A DNA stretch of 64,000 bases from Streptomyces rubellomurinus (GCF_000961885.1 NZ_JZKH01000008.1:75493-139492), one strand, 5' to 3'. Shown: positions 46,636 to 57,764, numbered from the stretch's first letter. A program made the numbers and translations. The notes: generated from the letters alone by a model not told the origin.

Positions 46636-47058
46636 TCAGGCCAGGCGGACGACCGCCTTGGACATCCCGAGCACCTTCTGCCCGCCCGTGGTGGCCACCA
46701 GGTCGACCTGCACCGTGCGGTCGTCCAGCTTCTTGGCGACCTTGGCGGTGACCTCGATCACCGCGCCGACCCCGTCGTTCGGCACCGGCACCGGCCGGGT
46801 GAAGCGCACGCCGTACTCGATCACCGCGGCCGGGTCGCCGACCCAGTCGGTGACCACGCGGGCCGCCTCGGCCATGGTGAACATGCCGTGCGCGATGACG
46901 TCCGGCAGGCCGACCTCCAGCGCGAACTTCTCGTTCCAGTGGATCGGGTTGAAGTCGCCGGAGGCGCCCGCGTACTGCACCAGCGTGGCGCGGGTCACCG
47001 GGAAGGACTGCGCCGGCAGCTCGGTGCCGACCTCGACCTCGTCGTAGCTGATCGCCAT
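46636..47058 (-). CDS. MaoC/HadB-like hotdog dehydratase
   Basis: 140-residue hotdog-fold protein. The catalytic signature FNPIHWNEKFA has the hydratase Asp/His type motif (GDFNPIH), as in (R)-specific enoyl hydratases and mycobacterial HadB. The start ATG 47058 has GGGGGAG 8 bases upstream; GTG 47067 overlaps the stop of the previous gene by 4 bases. It pairs with the protein encoded directly upstream as the two halves of a 3-hydroxyacyl-thioester dehydratase for fatty acid chain extension. Confidence 0.85.
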   Translation of the reverse strand: MAISYDEVEVGTELPAQSFPVTRATLVQYAGASGDFNPIHWNEKFALEVGLPDVIAHGMFTMAEAARVVTDWVGDPAAVIEYGVRFTRPVPVPNDGVGAVIEVTAKVAKKLDDRTVQVDLVATTGGQKVLGMSKAVVRLA

Positions 47059-47063
47059 GCCGC

Positions 47064-47522
47064 TCACTCCCCCGTCTCGTCGGCGGCCCGGGCCACCAGC
47101 GTCATGACCGACGTCACCACGTGCTCGCCGGTGGCGTCCGTCACCTCACCGCGCACGGTGAGCACGTCGTTGCCCGCCAGCGTCTTGATGGCGTCGATGG
47201 TCACCTCGACGGCCAGCCGGTCGCCGGCCACCACCGGGCGGGTGTAGCGGAACTGCTGGTCACGGTGCACCACCCGGCTGTAGTCCAGGCCCAGCTCCGG
47301 GTCCTCGACGACCTGGCCGGCCGCGCGGTAGGTGATCGCGAACGGGAAGGTCGGCGGGGCGATCACGTCCGGGTGGCCGAGCGCCTTCGCCGCCTCCGCG
47401 TCGGTGTACGCGGGGTTGGCGTCCCCGATCGCGACCGCGAACTCACGGATCTTCTCCCGGCCGACCTCGTACGGCTCGGTGGGCGGGTAACTACGCCCGA
47501 TGAAGGAGGGGTCGAGCGCCAT
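47064..47522 (-). CDS. MaoC/HadA-like dehydratase subunit
   Basis: 152-residue hotdog protein of the HadA / FAS1-dehydratase N-terminal type: YEVGREKIREFAVAIGD at the front and ALGHPDVIAPPTFPFAITY in the middle. These subunits lack the full catalytic pair and work as heterodimers with HadB-type partners, here the next gene, whose start overlaps. GAGGAG precedes ATG 47522. The gene follows the rpmG terminator. Confidence 0.85.
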   Translation of the reverse strand: MALDPSFIGRSYPPTEPYEVGREKIREFAVAIGDANPAYTDAEAAKALGHPDVIAPPTFPFAITYRAAGQVVEDPELGLDYSRVVHRDQQFRYTRPVVAGDRLAVEVTIDAIKTLAGNDVLTVRGEVTDATGEHVVTSVMTLVARAADETGE

Positions 47523-47572
47523 GGCAGCTCCTCGGAACACGGATGGACAAGGGTCGAACGGAATGCGCAAAT

Positions 47573-47614
47573 GACTCCGGGCCGCATCCCTCGTGAGGGA
47601 TGCGGCCCGGAGTC
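47573..47614 (-). terminator. rpmG terminator
   Basis: Perfect 19-bp stem (47573-47591 with 47596-47614) with a 4-base loop, followed by ATTTGC on the minus strand; 41 bases past rpmG. Confidence 0.85.
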
Positions 47615-47655
47615 GAAGACCTGAATCACACAGGCCCGACAGCCCTGCGAAAGGG

Positions 47656-47820
47656 TCAGCGGGTCTCGCGGTGCGCGGTGTGCGAGTTGCAGCGGGGGCA
47701 GTGCTTCTTCATCTCAAGACGGTCCGGGTCGTTACGCCGGTTCTTCTTGGTGATGTAGTTCCGCTCCTTGCACTCCACGCAGGCCAGCGTGATCTTCGGG
47801 CGGACGTCGGTGGCAGCCAC
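47656..47820 (-). CDS. rpmG: 50S ribosomal protein L33, zinc type
   Basis: 54-residue L33 with both zinc pairs intact (CVEC near residue 14, CPRC near 41), so this is the C+ form; a Cys-free copy, if any, is elsewhere and would respond to zinc limitation. GTG 47820 is preceded by AAGGAAGG. It lies after two tRNA genes on the same strand, as in other Streptomyces. Confidence 0.96.
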   Translation of the reverse strand: MAATDVRPKITLACVECKERNYITKKNRRNDPDRLEMKKHCPRCNSHTAHRETR

Positions 47821-47903
47821 GGGAGTGCCTTCCTTGGACAACGAATAAGAACACAACAAGAGTAGCCGACCGGGAGTGCGATCTCCCGACCGACTACGCG
47901 GGG

Positions 47904-47976
47904 TAGCGGTGACCGGACTTGAACCGGTGACACAGCGATTATGAGCCGCTTGCTCTACCAACTGAGCTACACCGCC
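47904..47976 (-). tRNA. tRNA-Met (elongator type, anticodon CAT)
   Basis: 73-base tRNA with a 7-bp acceptor stem (first pair G.T), TTCAAGT T-loop and anticodon CAT at 47941-47943 in CTCATAA. It lacks the three G-C pairs at the base of the anticodon stem typical of initiators, so it is an elongator Met tRNA (a Lys-modified Ile tRNA is less likely). Confidence 0.9.
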
Positions 47977-48019
47977 ACAGTGATCCGCAGCACAGCCGAA
48001 ACTGACTGCTTCTCACCAG

Positions 48020-48092
48020 AGCCCCCATGCGGAATCGAACCGCAGACCTTCTCCTTACCATGGAGACGCTCTACCGACTGAGCTATAGGGGC
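48020..48092 (-). tRNA. tRNA-Thr (anticodon GGT)
   Basis: 73-base tRNA with acceptor GCCCCTA/TGGGGGC, T-loop TTCGATT and anticodon GGT at 48057-48059 in ATGGTAA. It is the first gene of the tRNA-Thr, tRNA-Met, rpmG unit. Confidence 0.95.
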
Positions 48093-48103
48093 GAACGAGG
48101 AAG

Positions 48104-48132
48104 AGATTACACGTTCCGCGCCCAGAGGTGAA
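48104..48132 (-). promoter_or_regulatory. tRNA-Thr promoter
   Basis: TTCACC (48127-48132), 17-base spacer and TAATCT (48104-48109) on the minus strand; predicted start about 5 bases before the tRNA 5' end. Confidence 0.65.
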
Positions 48133-48397
48133 ATCCGTATCCCGCGGCGAAGTCCGCAGGTCGACGCGGTGGACGGGCGGACGATCCAAGGCCGGGAGTT
48201 CGAGCGGCCCGCCAACCCGATGGCCCGGCCCCACCGACCGGCCCCGCCCGGCCGCGCTCACCACGGCCCGGCCGCGGCCCGACCCGATACGACTATTGCC
48301 CGCCTCCCGGCGGCCCGCCGCCCGGCCCCATAGGCTCGACGCTCATTGACCGGAACGGCCCTGGCACCCGACCGGGCGGCGCGACAAGGAGCCGAGG
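48133..48397. other. gap between the tRNA-Thr promoter and the amidohydrolase gene
   Basis: No coding region is supported. It should contain the divergent promoter of the amidohydrolase-like gene, which I cannot place. The segment is very GC-rich with runs of CGGCC. Confidence 0.35.
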
Positions 48398-49666
48398 ATG
48401 GACAGCGCAGCCGCGGACGGGCCGCACTCCGGGCCCGGCCCGGCGGCCAACCCCCTCGGGCACGGCCCGGTCCTGCTGCTCACCGGCGCCCGGCTGATGG
48501 ACGGCCGGGTGGTGGACGTCCGGATCAGCGGCGACCGCATCCAGGCGGTCGGCACGGTCGGCAGCCTCGGCCCGCTGCAGGCCCTGCCCGGCGCCCCCAC
48601 CGTCACCACCGGCGCCCGGATCGACCTGCGGGGCTACCTGCTGCTGCCCGCCCCCGCCGAGCCGCACGCCCACTACGACGCCGCCTTCTCCGCCGCCCTG
48701 GCCGCCCCGCCCCCGGAGACCGCGACCGACCTCACCCGCCGGGTCACCGAGGCCGCGCTCACCTCGCTCGGCTACGGCGCCACCGCCCAGCGCACCCACG
48801 TCCGGATCGGCGACGTGCACGGGCTGCGCCGGCTGGAGGCGGTGCTCACCGCCCGGCAGGCGCTGCGCGGGCTCGCCGAGCTGCAGGCCGTCGCGATGCC
48901 CCGGCTGCTCACCGGCCGGGCCGGCGCGGACGGGCGGGCGCAGCTGCGCGAGGCGCTCAAGCTGGGCGCCACCGCGGCCGGCGGCTGCCCGGAGCTGGAC
49001 CCGGACCCGGCCGGCTACGTGCAGCTGCTGCTGGAGGCCGCCCGCGAGGCGGACTGCCCGGTGGACCTGCACACCACCGCCGCCGAGGCGCCCCAACTGG
49101 CCCGGATGGCGAGCGCGTTGGCGCCGCTGCGGCCGCGGGTGACGCTCGGCCCGTGCGGGGCGCTGCCGCCGGGTGCGTCCACCGCGCTGGCGAGCGGCGG
49201 GGTGCGGGTGGTCTGTCTGCCGCAGACCGGCGGCTGCACCGGGCTGGAGGGCCCGGCCACCGGCCTGCGGCCGGGCCTGCTGCGGGAGTTGGCGGAGGCC
49301 CGGGTGCCGCTCGCGGCGGGCAGCGGAGCGCTGCGGGACCCGTCGAACCCGGTCGGCCGGGCGGATCCGCTGGGGACGGCCTACCTGCTCGCGGCGAGCG
49401 GGGAGTTGGACCTGGAGACGGCGTACGACGCGGTGGCCAACCAGGCCCGGGCGGTGCTCGGGTTGCCGCCGGTACGGGTGGACGCCGGCTTCCCGGCGGA
49501 GCTGCTGGCGGTGCGCGGGGACAGCCTGGCCGGGGCGCTCACCGGCGGGCACAGCCGGCTGGTGGTGCACAGCGGGCGGGTGGTCAGCCGGACCAGCGCC
49601 GTCCGGGAGTTCGCCGACACCGTGGCGCTGGCGCTGCCCCGGCAGTCCGGGAGCACCGAAGGCTGA
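48398..49666 (+). CDS. degenerate amidohydrolase (cytosine deaminase-like)
   Basis: 422-residue protein with the fold and order of cytosine deaminase-type amidohydrolases: N-terminal beta-sandwich, the metal HxH in EPHAHYD (near residue 88), a Leu-rich barrel and C-terminal VVHSGRVVSRT. Other catalytic sites are changed: the His of the usual SHACAL-type strand is replaced (LGPCGALP), the Asp of GTDNVRDPFNP-type is Gly (GSGALRDPSNP), and HxDE is HTTAA. It is therefore probably a non-catalytic relative or has a different chemistry. AAGGAG precedes ATG 48398. Role unknown. Confidence 0.75.
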   Translation: MDSAAADGPHSGPGPAANPLGHGPVLLLTGARLMDGRVVDVRISGDRIQAVGTVGSLGPLQALPGAPTVTTGARIDLRGYLLLPAPAEPHAHYDAAFSAALAAPPPETATDLTRRVTEAALTSLGYGATAQRTHVRIGDVHGLRRLEAVLTARQALRGLAELQAVAMPRLLTGRAGADGRAQLREALKLGATAAGGCPELDPDPAGYVQLLLEAAREADCPVDLHTTAAEAPQLARMASALAPLRPRVTLGPCGALPPGASTALASGGVRVVCLPQTGGCTGLEGPATGLRPGLLRELAEARVPLAAGSGALRDPSNPVGRADPLGTAYLLAASGELDLETAYDAVANQARAVLGLPPVRVDAGFPAELLAVRGDSLAGALTGGHSRLVVHSGRVVSRTSAVREFADTVALALPRQSGSTEG

Positions 49667-49687
49667 GGCCGAGGGCTTGGAAGCCCA

Positions 49688-49717
49688 AGGGGCGCGCGAC
49701 GGATGTCGCGCGCCCCT
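49688..49717 (+). terminator. terminator after the amidohydrolase gene
   Basis: Perfect 13-bp stem (49688-49700 with 49705-49717), 4-base loop, then a run of C. It lies 21 bases after the stop in the region that converges on kdpE. Confidence 0.75.
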
Positions 49718-49872
49718 CCCCCACCTGCTGGCCGTCTTGCGACGGCGAGCTGGAGCGGGCCCAGGCCTCCCCCACTGGAGCAGGTCCCGCTCGGCTTCGG
49801 GACCGACAGTACGCCCACGGAACACCGTCCCCGACCGACCTTGACGCTCTCCTGTCGCCCACCGGCCGGCTC

Positions 49873-49889
49873 TTGACGGCCCGTTGACG
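49873..49889. promoter_or_regulatory. TTGACG direct repeat (third KdpE-box-like site)
   Basis: TTGACG at 49873-49878 and at 49884-49889, an 11-bp period, with a further TTGACG at 49841-49846, 32 bases away. Same pattern as the sites before the kdp operon and the KimA-like gene, but this copy lies just past kdpE, where no promoter is needed for a known gene. Confidence 0.4.
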
Positions 49890-49921
49890 CCGGAGGCGGC
49901 CGGACGGCGGCCGGACGGCGC

Positions 49922-50662
49922 CTACGGCTCGTACCGGTAGCCGATCCCCGGCTCGGTGATCAGGTGCCGGGGCCGGGCCGGGTCGCGCTCCAGCTTCCGC
50001 CGCAGCCCGGCCAGGTAGACCCGCAGGTAGTTGCCGCGCGCCTCCTGGGCCGGGCCCCACACCTCGCGCAGGATCTGCCGGCCGGGCACCAGCCGGCCCG
50101 GGTTGGCCAGCAGCAGGGCGAGGATCCGCCACTCGGTCGGGGTCAGCCGCACCGCGCCGTTCGGGCCGGTGACGGTGGTGGCCGCGAGGTCCACGGTGTG
50201 GTCGCCCAGCACCGGCCGGACCGGCGGGGCCGCTCCGGTCGGGCGGCGCAGCACGGCCCGCAGCCGGGCCAGCAGCTCGTCCATCAGGAACGGCTTGGTG
50301 AGGTAGTCGTCGGCGCCGGCGTCCAGGGCGCCCACCTTGTCGGCGGCGTCGGCCCGACCGGAGAGCACGATGATCGGCATCGCGCTGCGCGTGCGCAGGC
50401 CGCGCAGCACGTCCATGCCGTCGAGGTCGGGCAGGCCGAGGTCGAGCAGGACGGCGTCCGGGAGGCTGTGCGCGGCGCGGTCCAGCGCCTCGCCGCCGGT
50501 GGCGGCGGTGCGGACGGCGTACTGGCGGGCGCTGAGGTTGATCCGCAGCGTGCGGAGCAGGGCGGGTTCGTCGTCGACGATCAGGATCTCGCGGTGTCCG
50601 GTGGTTCGCTCACTTCGCTCACTTCGCTCACGTTGCTCACTTCGCTCATGTCGTTCACTCAT
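49922..50662 (-). CDS. kdpE: KdpE response regulator
   Basis: 246-residue OmpR-family regulator. The receiver has Asp30, Asp31 and phospho-acceptor Asp74 (LLDLGLPDLDG), plus DDYLTKPF; the C-terminal winged helix ends GIGYRYEP. It activates kdpFABC on potassium limitation. It overlaps kdpD by 8 bases (ATGAGTGA). The N-terminus is odd: about 20 residues of Ser/Glu/Arg repeats (ERS, ERT, ERH) precede the receiver, encoded by a 9-bp tandem repeat. Confidence 0.93.
   Translation of the reverse strand: MSERHERSEQRERSERSERTTGHREILIVDDEPALLRTLRINLSARQYAVRTAATGGEALDRAAHSLPDAVLLDLGLPDLDGMDVLRGLRTRSAMPIIVLSGRADAADKVGALDAGADDYLTKPFLMDELLARLRAVLRRPTGAAPPVRPVLGDHTVDLAATTVTGPNGAVRLTPTEWRILALLLANPGRLVPGRQILREVWGPAQEARGNYLRVYLAGLRRKLERDPARPRHLITEPGIGYRYEP
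50605..50658. repeat. 9-bp tandem repeat encoding the KdpE N-terminus
   Basis: Six near-identical 9-base units (consensus TTCGCTCAC on the plus strand) run end to end and encode Glu-Arg-x triplets of KdpE, overlapping the last codons of kdpD. Copy number could change by slippage without shifting the frame. Confidence 0.75.
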
Positions 50663-53210
50663 GGTGCGCCGGCTCCTCCCCGAAGTCGGTCGTGGTGGCG
50701 GCAGGCAGGGTGAGCAGCATGGTGGTGCCGCCGCCGGGGGTGTCCTCGACCTCCAGGCTGCCGCCCATCGCCTCGGCGAGGCCGCGGGAGAGGGCGAGGC
50801 CGAGGCCGACGCCGGTGGTGTTGTCGGTGTCGCCGAGGCGCTGGAAGGGCAGGAAAACCCGGTCGCGGTCCTCGGGGGCGATGCCGGGGCCGCGGTCGAT
50901 CACCCGGATCTCGACCAGGTCGGCGTGGTGGCTGGCGGTGACCAGGACGGGCGCGCCGGGGGCGTTGTGGCGCAGCGCGTTGGTGATCACGTTGGCGAGG
51001 ACGCGTTCCAGCAGCGGCGGGTCGGCGAGCACCGGCGGGGTGGTGTCGAGGTCGAGCGGCTGGACGGGTGCGTCCGGGTCGGGGAGGCTGTCGAGCGCCC
51101 GGGGCAGGATCTCGTCGAGGTGGGTCTCGGTCAGGTGCAGGGTGAGCGCGCCGGCCTGGAGGCGGCTCATGTCGAGCAGGTTGTCCACCAGACGGGTGAG
51201 TTTGACCAGCGATTCGTCGGCGGTGGCGAGGAGTTCGGCCTGGTCCTCGGGCGAGAACTCGACGTCGGGGCTGCGCAGCGAGCCGACCGAGGCGAGGGCC
51301 GCGGCCAGCGGGGTGCGCAGGTCGTGGCTGACGGCGGCGAGCAGGGCGGTGCGCATCCGGTCGGCGGCCTTGATCGGTTCGACCTCGGCGGCGACCACGG
51401 CCAGCCGGTCGCGTTCCAGCGCGGCGGCGACGTGGGCGGCGAAGGCGGTGAGCACCCGCTGGTCGGCGGCGGGCAGCCGGCGGCCGGTGAGGACGAGCAA
51501 CGCGTCGGCGCCGACCGGGACTTCGGTGGTCTCGTGCTCCCCGCTACCGTCGTCCGGGTGGTCGGCCTCGGAGTGGGCGAGCACCTCGCCCGTACGGGAG
51601 AGCAGGGTGACGGTCCGCATGCCGAAGGCCGTCCGGGACTTCTCCAGCAGCGCGGGCAGCGCGTCGGCGCCGCGCAGCACGCTGCCGGCCAGGGTGGAGA
51701 GGGTCTCGGCCTCGGCGGTGGCCCGGGCGGCGCGGGTGGTGAGCTTGCCGGCGTGGTCGACGACGGTGGAGACGGCGAGCGCGATGGCGGCGAAGACCAC
51801 CAGGGCGACGATGTTGTTGGTCTCGCCGATGGTCAGGCTGTGGACCGGCGGGATGAAGTAGTAGTTCAGCAGCACCGAGGCGATGAACGCGGCCAGCAGG
51901 GCGGAGGTCGCGCCGCCGAGCAGGGCGACGATGACCACGCCCAGCTGGAAGATCAGCGCGTCGGTGGTGAGGTTGATGGTGGCGTGCGCCTGGGAGAGCA
52001 CGGCGGTGAGCAGCCAGGGCAGCGCGAGGCCGGCGAGGTAGCCGACGACGGTGCGGCGGCGGGAGTGGCGGCGGCCGAGCGAGGGCAGCCGGCCGCGGCC
52101 GGTGAACTCGTGGGTGACCATGTGGACGTCGATGTCCTCGGAGGCGTCCACGGTGGTCTCGCCGATGCCGGGGCCGGTGAGGAAGCGGGTGATCCGGCCG
52201 CGGCGGCTGGTGCCGAGCACCAGCTGGGTGGCGTCGTGGGCGCGGGCGAAGGCGAGCAGTGCGGTGGGGATGTCGTCCCCGACGACGACGTGGTAGCTGC
52301 CGCCGAGGGTCTCGACCAGCAGCCGCTGCTGGGCGAGCGCGCCGGAGGAGGCGCCGGCCAGGCCGTCGCTGCGGGAGACGTGGACGGCCAGCAGGTCGCC
52401 GCCGGCGGTCCGGTCGGCGATCCGGGCGGCGCGGCGGATCAGGGTCTCGCCCTCGGGCCCGCCGGTGAGGGCGACCACGACGCGCTCGCGGGTCTCCCAG
52501 ACCCGGTCGATGTTGTGGCTGGCGCGGTAGTCGCGCAGGCCCTCGTCGACCCGGCCGGCGACCCAGAGCAGGGCGAGTTCGCGCAGCGCGGTGAGGTTGC
52601 CGACCCGGAAGTAGTTGGAGAGCGCGGCGTCCACCTTCTCCGCCTTGTAGACGTTGCCGTGGGCCATCCGGCGGCGCAGCGCCTGGGGGGCCATGTCGAC
52701 GAGTTCGATCTGGTCGGCCCGGCGGACCACCTCGTCCGGGACGGTCTCGCGCTGCGGGATGCCAGTGATCTTCTGGACGACGTCGTTCAGCGATTCCAGG
52801 TGCTGGATGTTGACGGTGGTGATGACGTCGATCCCCGCGGCGAGGATCTCCTCGACGTCCTGCCAGCGCTTGGCGTGCCGGCCGCCGGGGATGTTGGTGT
52901 GCGCCAGCTCGTCCACGAGCACGACGGACGGCCGGCGGGCGAGCACGCCGTCCAGGTCCATCTCCTCGAACTCGGCGTCGCGATAGGAGCGGTGGACGCG
53001 CGGCTGGACCTCCAGGCCGTCGATCATGGCCTCGGTGTGGCGGCGGCCGTGGCACTCGATGTAGCCGACCAGCACGTCGGCGCCGCGCTCCTGTCTGCGC
53101 CGGGCCTCGTCCAGCATCCGGTAGGTCTTGCCGACCCCCGGGGCGGATCCGAGGTACACCCTCAGCCGGCCACGGCGGGTGCCGGTGCCGGGGGTGAGGT
53201 CGCGGGCCAT
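50655..53210 (-). CDS. kdpD: KdpD sensor histidine kinase
   Basis: 851-residue sensor of potassium and ionic stress. The N-terminal KdpD domain carries a P-loop GSAPGVGKTYRML (21-33) and DELAHTNIPGGRHAKRWQDVEE; a UspA-like domain follows, then four membrane helices (roughly residues 395-490), a GAF-like region, HisKA with SHDLRTPLAA, and HATPase with NALRHN, DRGPG and GVGLGLALS. It phosphorylates KdpE. GAAGGAAG supports ATG 53210, with 120 bp to kdpC containing a hairpin. Confidence 0.93.
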   Translation of the reverse strand: MARDLTPGTGTRRGRLRVYLGSAPGVGKTYRMLDEARRRQERGADVLVGYIECHGRRHTEAMIDGLEVQPRVHRSYRDAEFEEMDLDGVLARRPSVVLVDELAHTNIPGGRHAKRWQDVEEILAAGIDVITTVNIQHLESLNDVVQKITGIPQRETVPDEVVRRADQIELVDMAPQALRRRMAHGNVYKAEKVDAALSNYFRVGNLTALRELALLWVAGRVDEGLRDYRASHNIDRVWETRERVVVALTGGPEGETLIRRAARIADRTAGGDLLAVHVSRSDGLAGASSGALAQQRLLVETLGGSYHVVVGDDIPTALLAFARAHDATQLVLGTSRRGRITRFLTGPGIGETTVDASEDIDVHMVTHEFTGRGRLPSLGRRHSRRRTVVGYLAGLALPWLLTAVLSQAHATINLTTDALIFQLGVVIVALLGGATSALLAAFIASVLLNYYFIPPVHSLTIGETNNIVALVVFAAIALAVSTVVDHAGKLTTRAARATAEAETLSTLAGSVLRGADALPALLEKSRTAFGMRTVTLLSRTGEVLAHSEADHPDDGSGEHETTEVPVGADALLVLTGRRLPAADQRVLTAFAAHVAAALERDRLAVVAAEVEPIKAADRMRTALLAAVSHDLRTPLAAALASVGSLRSPDVEFSPEDQAELLATADESLVKLTRLVDNLLDMSRLQAGALTLHLTETHLDEILPRALDSLPDPDAPVQPLDLDTTPPVLADPPLLERVLANVITNALRHNAPGAPVLVTASHHADLVEIRVIDRGPGIAPEDRDRVFLPFQRLGDTDNTTGVGLGLALSRGLAEAMGGSLEVEDTPGGGTTMLLTLPAATTTDFGEEPAHHE

Positions 53211-53253
53211 GGGCGCTGCTCTTCCTTCGGGAGGTCGTGCACGGTGACGGACG

Positions 53254-53306
53254 CGGGTCGGCCGGCCCGGGGTCGGGAGACGTGCTCCCGCACCCGGGCC
53301 GGCCCG
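53254..53306 (-). terminator. hairpin between kdpC and kdpD
   Basis: A compound stem: outer CGGG/CCCG, 10-bp middle (53262-53271 with 53293-53302) and inner 6-bp CGGGAG/CTCCCG. It lies 24 bases after kdpC, before kdpD, and could lower kdpDE relative to kdpFABC. Confidence 0.55.
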
Positions 53307-53330
53307 GTCATTCATTCCATCGACGTAACG

Positions 53331-53960
53331 TCACTTCGGCGCGTCCAGGGCCTTGTTGAGGAGGACGACGTTGACGCCCTCCTGGCCGAGGAAGCCGAGC
53401 GAGCGGCCCTCGGTGTACTTCTCGACGAGCTTGGCGACGGTGTCCTGCGACAGCTTGCGCGTCTCGGCGACCCGCTTGACCTGCTCCTTGGCGTAGGCCA
53501 CGGAGATGTGCGGGTCGAGGCCGGAGCCGGAGGCGGTCAGCGCGTCGGCCGGGACGCTCGCCGGGTCGACGCCGTCGAAGGCGGCGACGGCCTTGCGGCG
53601 GTCGTCGACGTTCTTCCGCAGGTCCTCGCTGTTCGGGCCGAGGTTGCTGGCGCCGGAGTTGTCCCCGGCGTAGCCGTTCGCGGCGGGGCGGGGCTGGAAC
53701 CACTTCGGGTCCGGCAGCGCCACCTCCTCCTTGTCGTCCGGGTTCTTCTTGGGCAGGTTGTAGTTCTGGCCCAACAGGCTCGAACCGACCTCCTTGCCAT
53801 CGGACTTCACGATCGAGCCGTTGGCCTTGTCGCTGAACGCGACCTGGGAGATGCCGGTGACCAGCAGCGGATAGGCGACCCCGAGGATCACCGTGAGCAC
53901 CAGGAGCACACGCAGCGCGGTGAAGTGGGTCCGCACGATGGCGGGCAGGGGCTTGGACAT
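53331..53960 (-). CDS. kdpC: potassium-transporting ATPase subunit KdpC
   Basis: 209-residue KdpC, the stabilising subunit that increases ATP and K+ affinity of KdpB and KdpA. A single N-terminal helix (residues 16-38) precedes an extracellular domain containing GSSLLGQNY, NPDDKE, SGSGLDPHISVAYA and NVVLLNKAL. AAGGAG precedes ATG 53960. It is 18 bp after kdpB. The length and motifs are as expected. Confidence 0.95.
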   Translation of the reverse strand: MSKPLPAIVRTHFTALRVLLVLTVILGVAYPLLVTGISQVAFSDKANGSIVKSDGKEVGSSLLGQNYNLPKKNPDDKEEVALPDPKWFQPRPAANGYAGDNSGASNLGPNSEDLRKNVDDRRKAVAAFDGVDPASVPADALTASGSGLDPHISVAYAKEQVKRVAETRKLSQDTVAKLVEKYTEGRSLGFLGQEGVNVVLLNKALDAPK

Positions 53961-53978
53961 TGCGGTGGGACTCCTTTC

Positions 53979-56101
<2,123 letters not shown>

Positions 56102-56102
<1 letters not shown>

Positions 56103-57763
56103 CAGGAAAGACCTTCCGCGAGCGGCCCGAGGGCCAGGGCCGGGAAGTAGGTGAGGCCGACGACGATCAGGATCACGCCCGACAGCAGGCCCACGAACAG
56201 CGGCTTGTGGGTGGGCAGGGTGCCCGGAGTGGCCGGGACCGGCTGCTGCTGCGCGAGCGAGCCGGCCAGCGCCAGGACGAAGACGATCGGCAGGAGACGG
56301 CCGAAGATCATCGCCAGGCCGAGCGCCGTGTCGTACCAGTCGGTGTTGACGGTGATGCCGCCGAAGGCCGAGCCGTTGTTGTTGGCGGCGGAGGTGAAGG
56401 CGTACAGCACCTCGGAGAAGCCGTGGGCGCCCGAGTTGAGCATCCCGGCCCGCTCGCCCGGCAGGGCCATCGCCACACCCGTACCGACCAGCACGAGGGT
56501 CGGCGTGGTCAGGATGTACAGCGAGGCGAACTTCATCTCCCGGCCGCCGAGCTTCTTGCCCAGGTACTCGGGGGTGCGGCCGACCATCAGGCCGGCGACG
56601 AACACCGCGACGATCGCCAGCACCAGCATGCCGTACAGGCCGGAGCCCACACCGCCGGGCGCGATCTCGCCGAGCATCATGTTGAAGACCGTCAGCCCGC
56701 CGCCGAACGGCGTGTACGAGTCGTGGAAGGAGTTCACCGCGCCGGTCGAGGTCAGCGTGGTCGAGGAGGCGAACAGCGTGCTGGCGGCGATGCCGAAACG
56801 CTGCTCCTTGCCCTCCATCGCGGCCCCCGCGGCCTGCAGGGCGCTGCCCTGGTGCGAGGCCTCGGCCCAGGTCAGCAGGGCCGTCGAGGCGACCCAGAAC
56901 AGGCCCATCACGGCGAGGATCGCGTAGCCCTGGCGGTTGTCGCCGACCATCCGGCCGAAGGCCCGCGGCAGCGCGAACGGGATCACCAGGATCAGGAAGA
57001 TCTCGACCAGGTTGGAGAAGCCGGTCGGGTTCTCGAACGGGTGCGCCGAGTTGGCGTTGAAGAAGCCGCCGCCGTTGGTGCCGAGCAGCTTGATGACCTC
57101 CTGCGAGGCCACCGGGCCGCCGGGGATCTTCTGCACCTCGCCCGAGAGGGTGGTCACCTCGGTGAAGCCGTGGAAGTTCTGGATCACGCCGGAGGCGGCC
57201 AGGACCAGGGCGAAGACGATCGAGAGCGGCAGCAGCAGCCGGATGTTGATCCGGACGAGGTCCACCCAGAAGTTGCCGACCCGGTCCGTCCTGTTCCGGG
57301 TGAAGCCCCGGATCAGCGCGGCCACGACGGCGATGCCGACGGCCGCGGAGACGAAGTTCTGCACCGCCAGGCCGGCCATCTGCGCCAGGTGGCCCATCGC
57401 GGACTCACCGGCGTAGGACTGCCAGTTGGTGTTCGCGACGAAGGAGATCGCGGTGTTCCAGGCCTGGTGGCCCTCCATCTGCGGAACGCCCAGGTTCAGC
57501 AGCAGGTAGCCCTGGAGGCGGATCAGGCCGTACAGGAAGAGCACGGAGACGGCCGAGAAGGCCAGCACCGAGCGCAGGTACACCGACCAGCGCTGATCGG
57601 CGTCACCGTCGACGCCGATCACCTTGTAGATGCCGCGCTCGACTCTGAGGTGCTTCGAGGTGGTGAGGAGCTTGGCGATGTAGTCGCCAAGGGGGCGGTA
57701 GCAGAGGGCCAGCGCCCCGACGAGGGCGAGGGCCTGCATCCAGCCCGCGAGAGTGGATCCCAT
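56102..57763 (-). CDS. kdpA: potassium-transporting ATPase subunit KdpA
   Basis: 553-residue K+-binding membrane subunit, related to K+ channels with four pore loops. Selectivity-filter motifs are seen: [40 protein letters not shown] and [12 protein letters not shown]. Ten helices fit the family. ATG 57763 lies one base after the kdpF stop. Its arrangement with KdpB allows uptake at micromolar potassium. Confidence 0.97.
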
Positions 57764-57764
57764 G

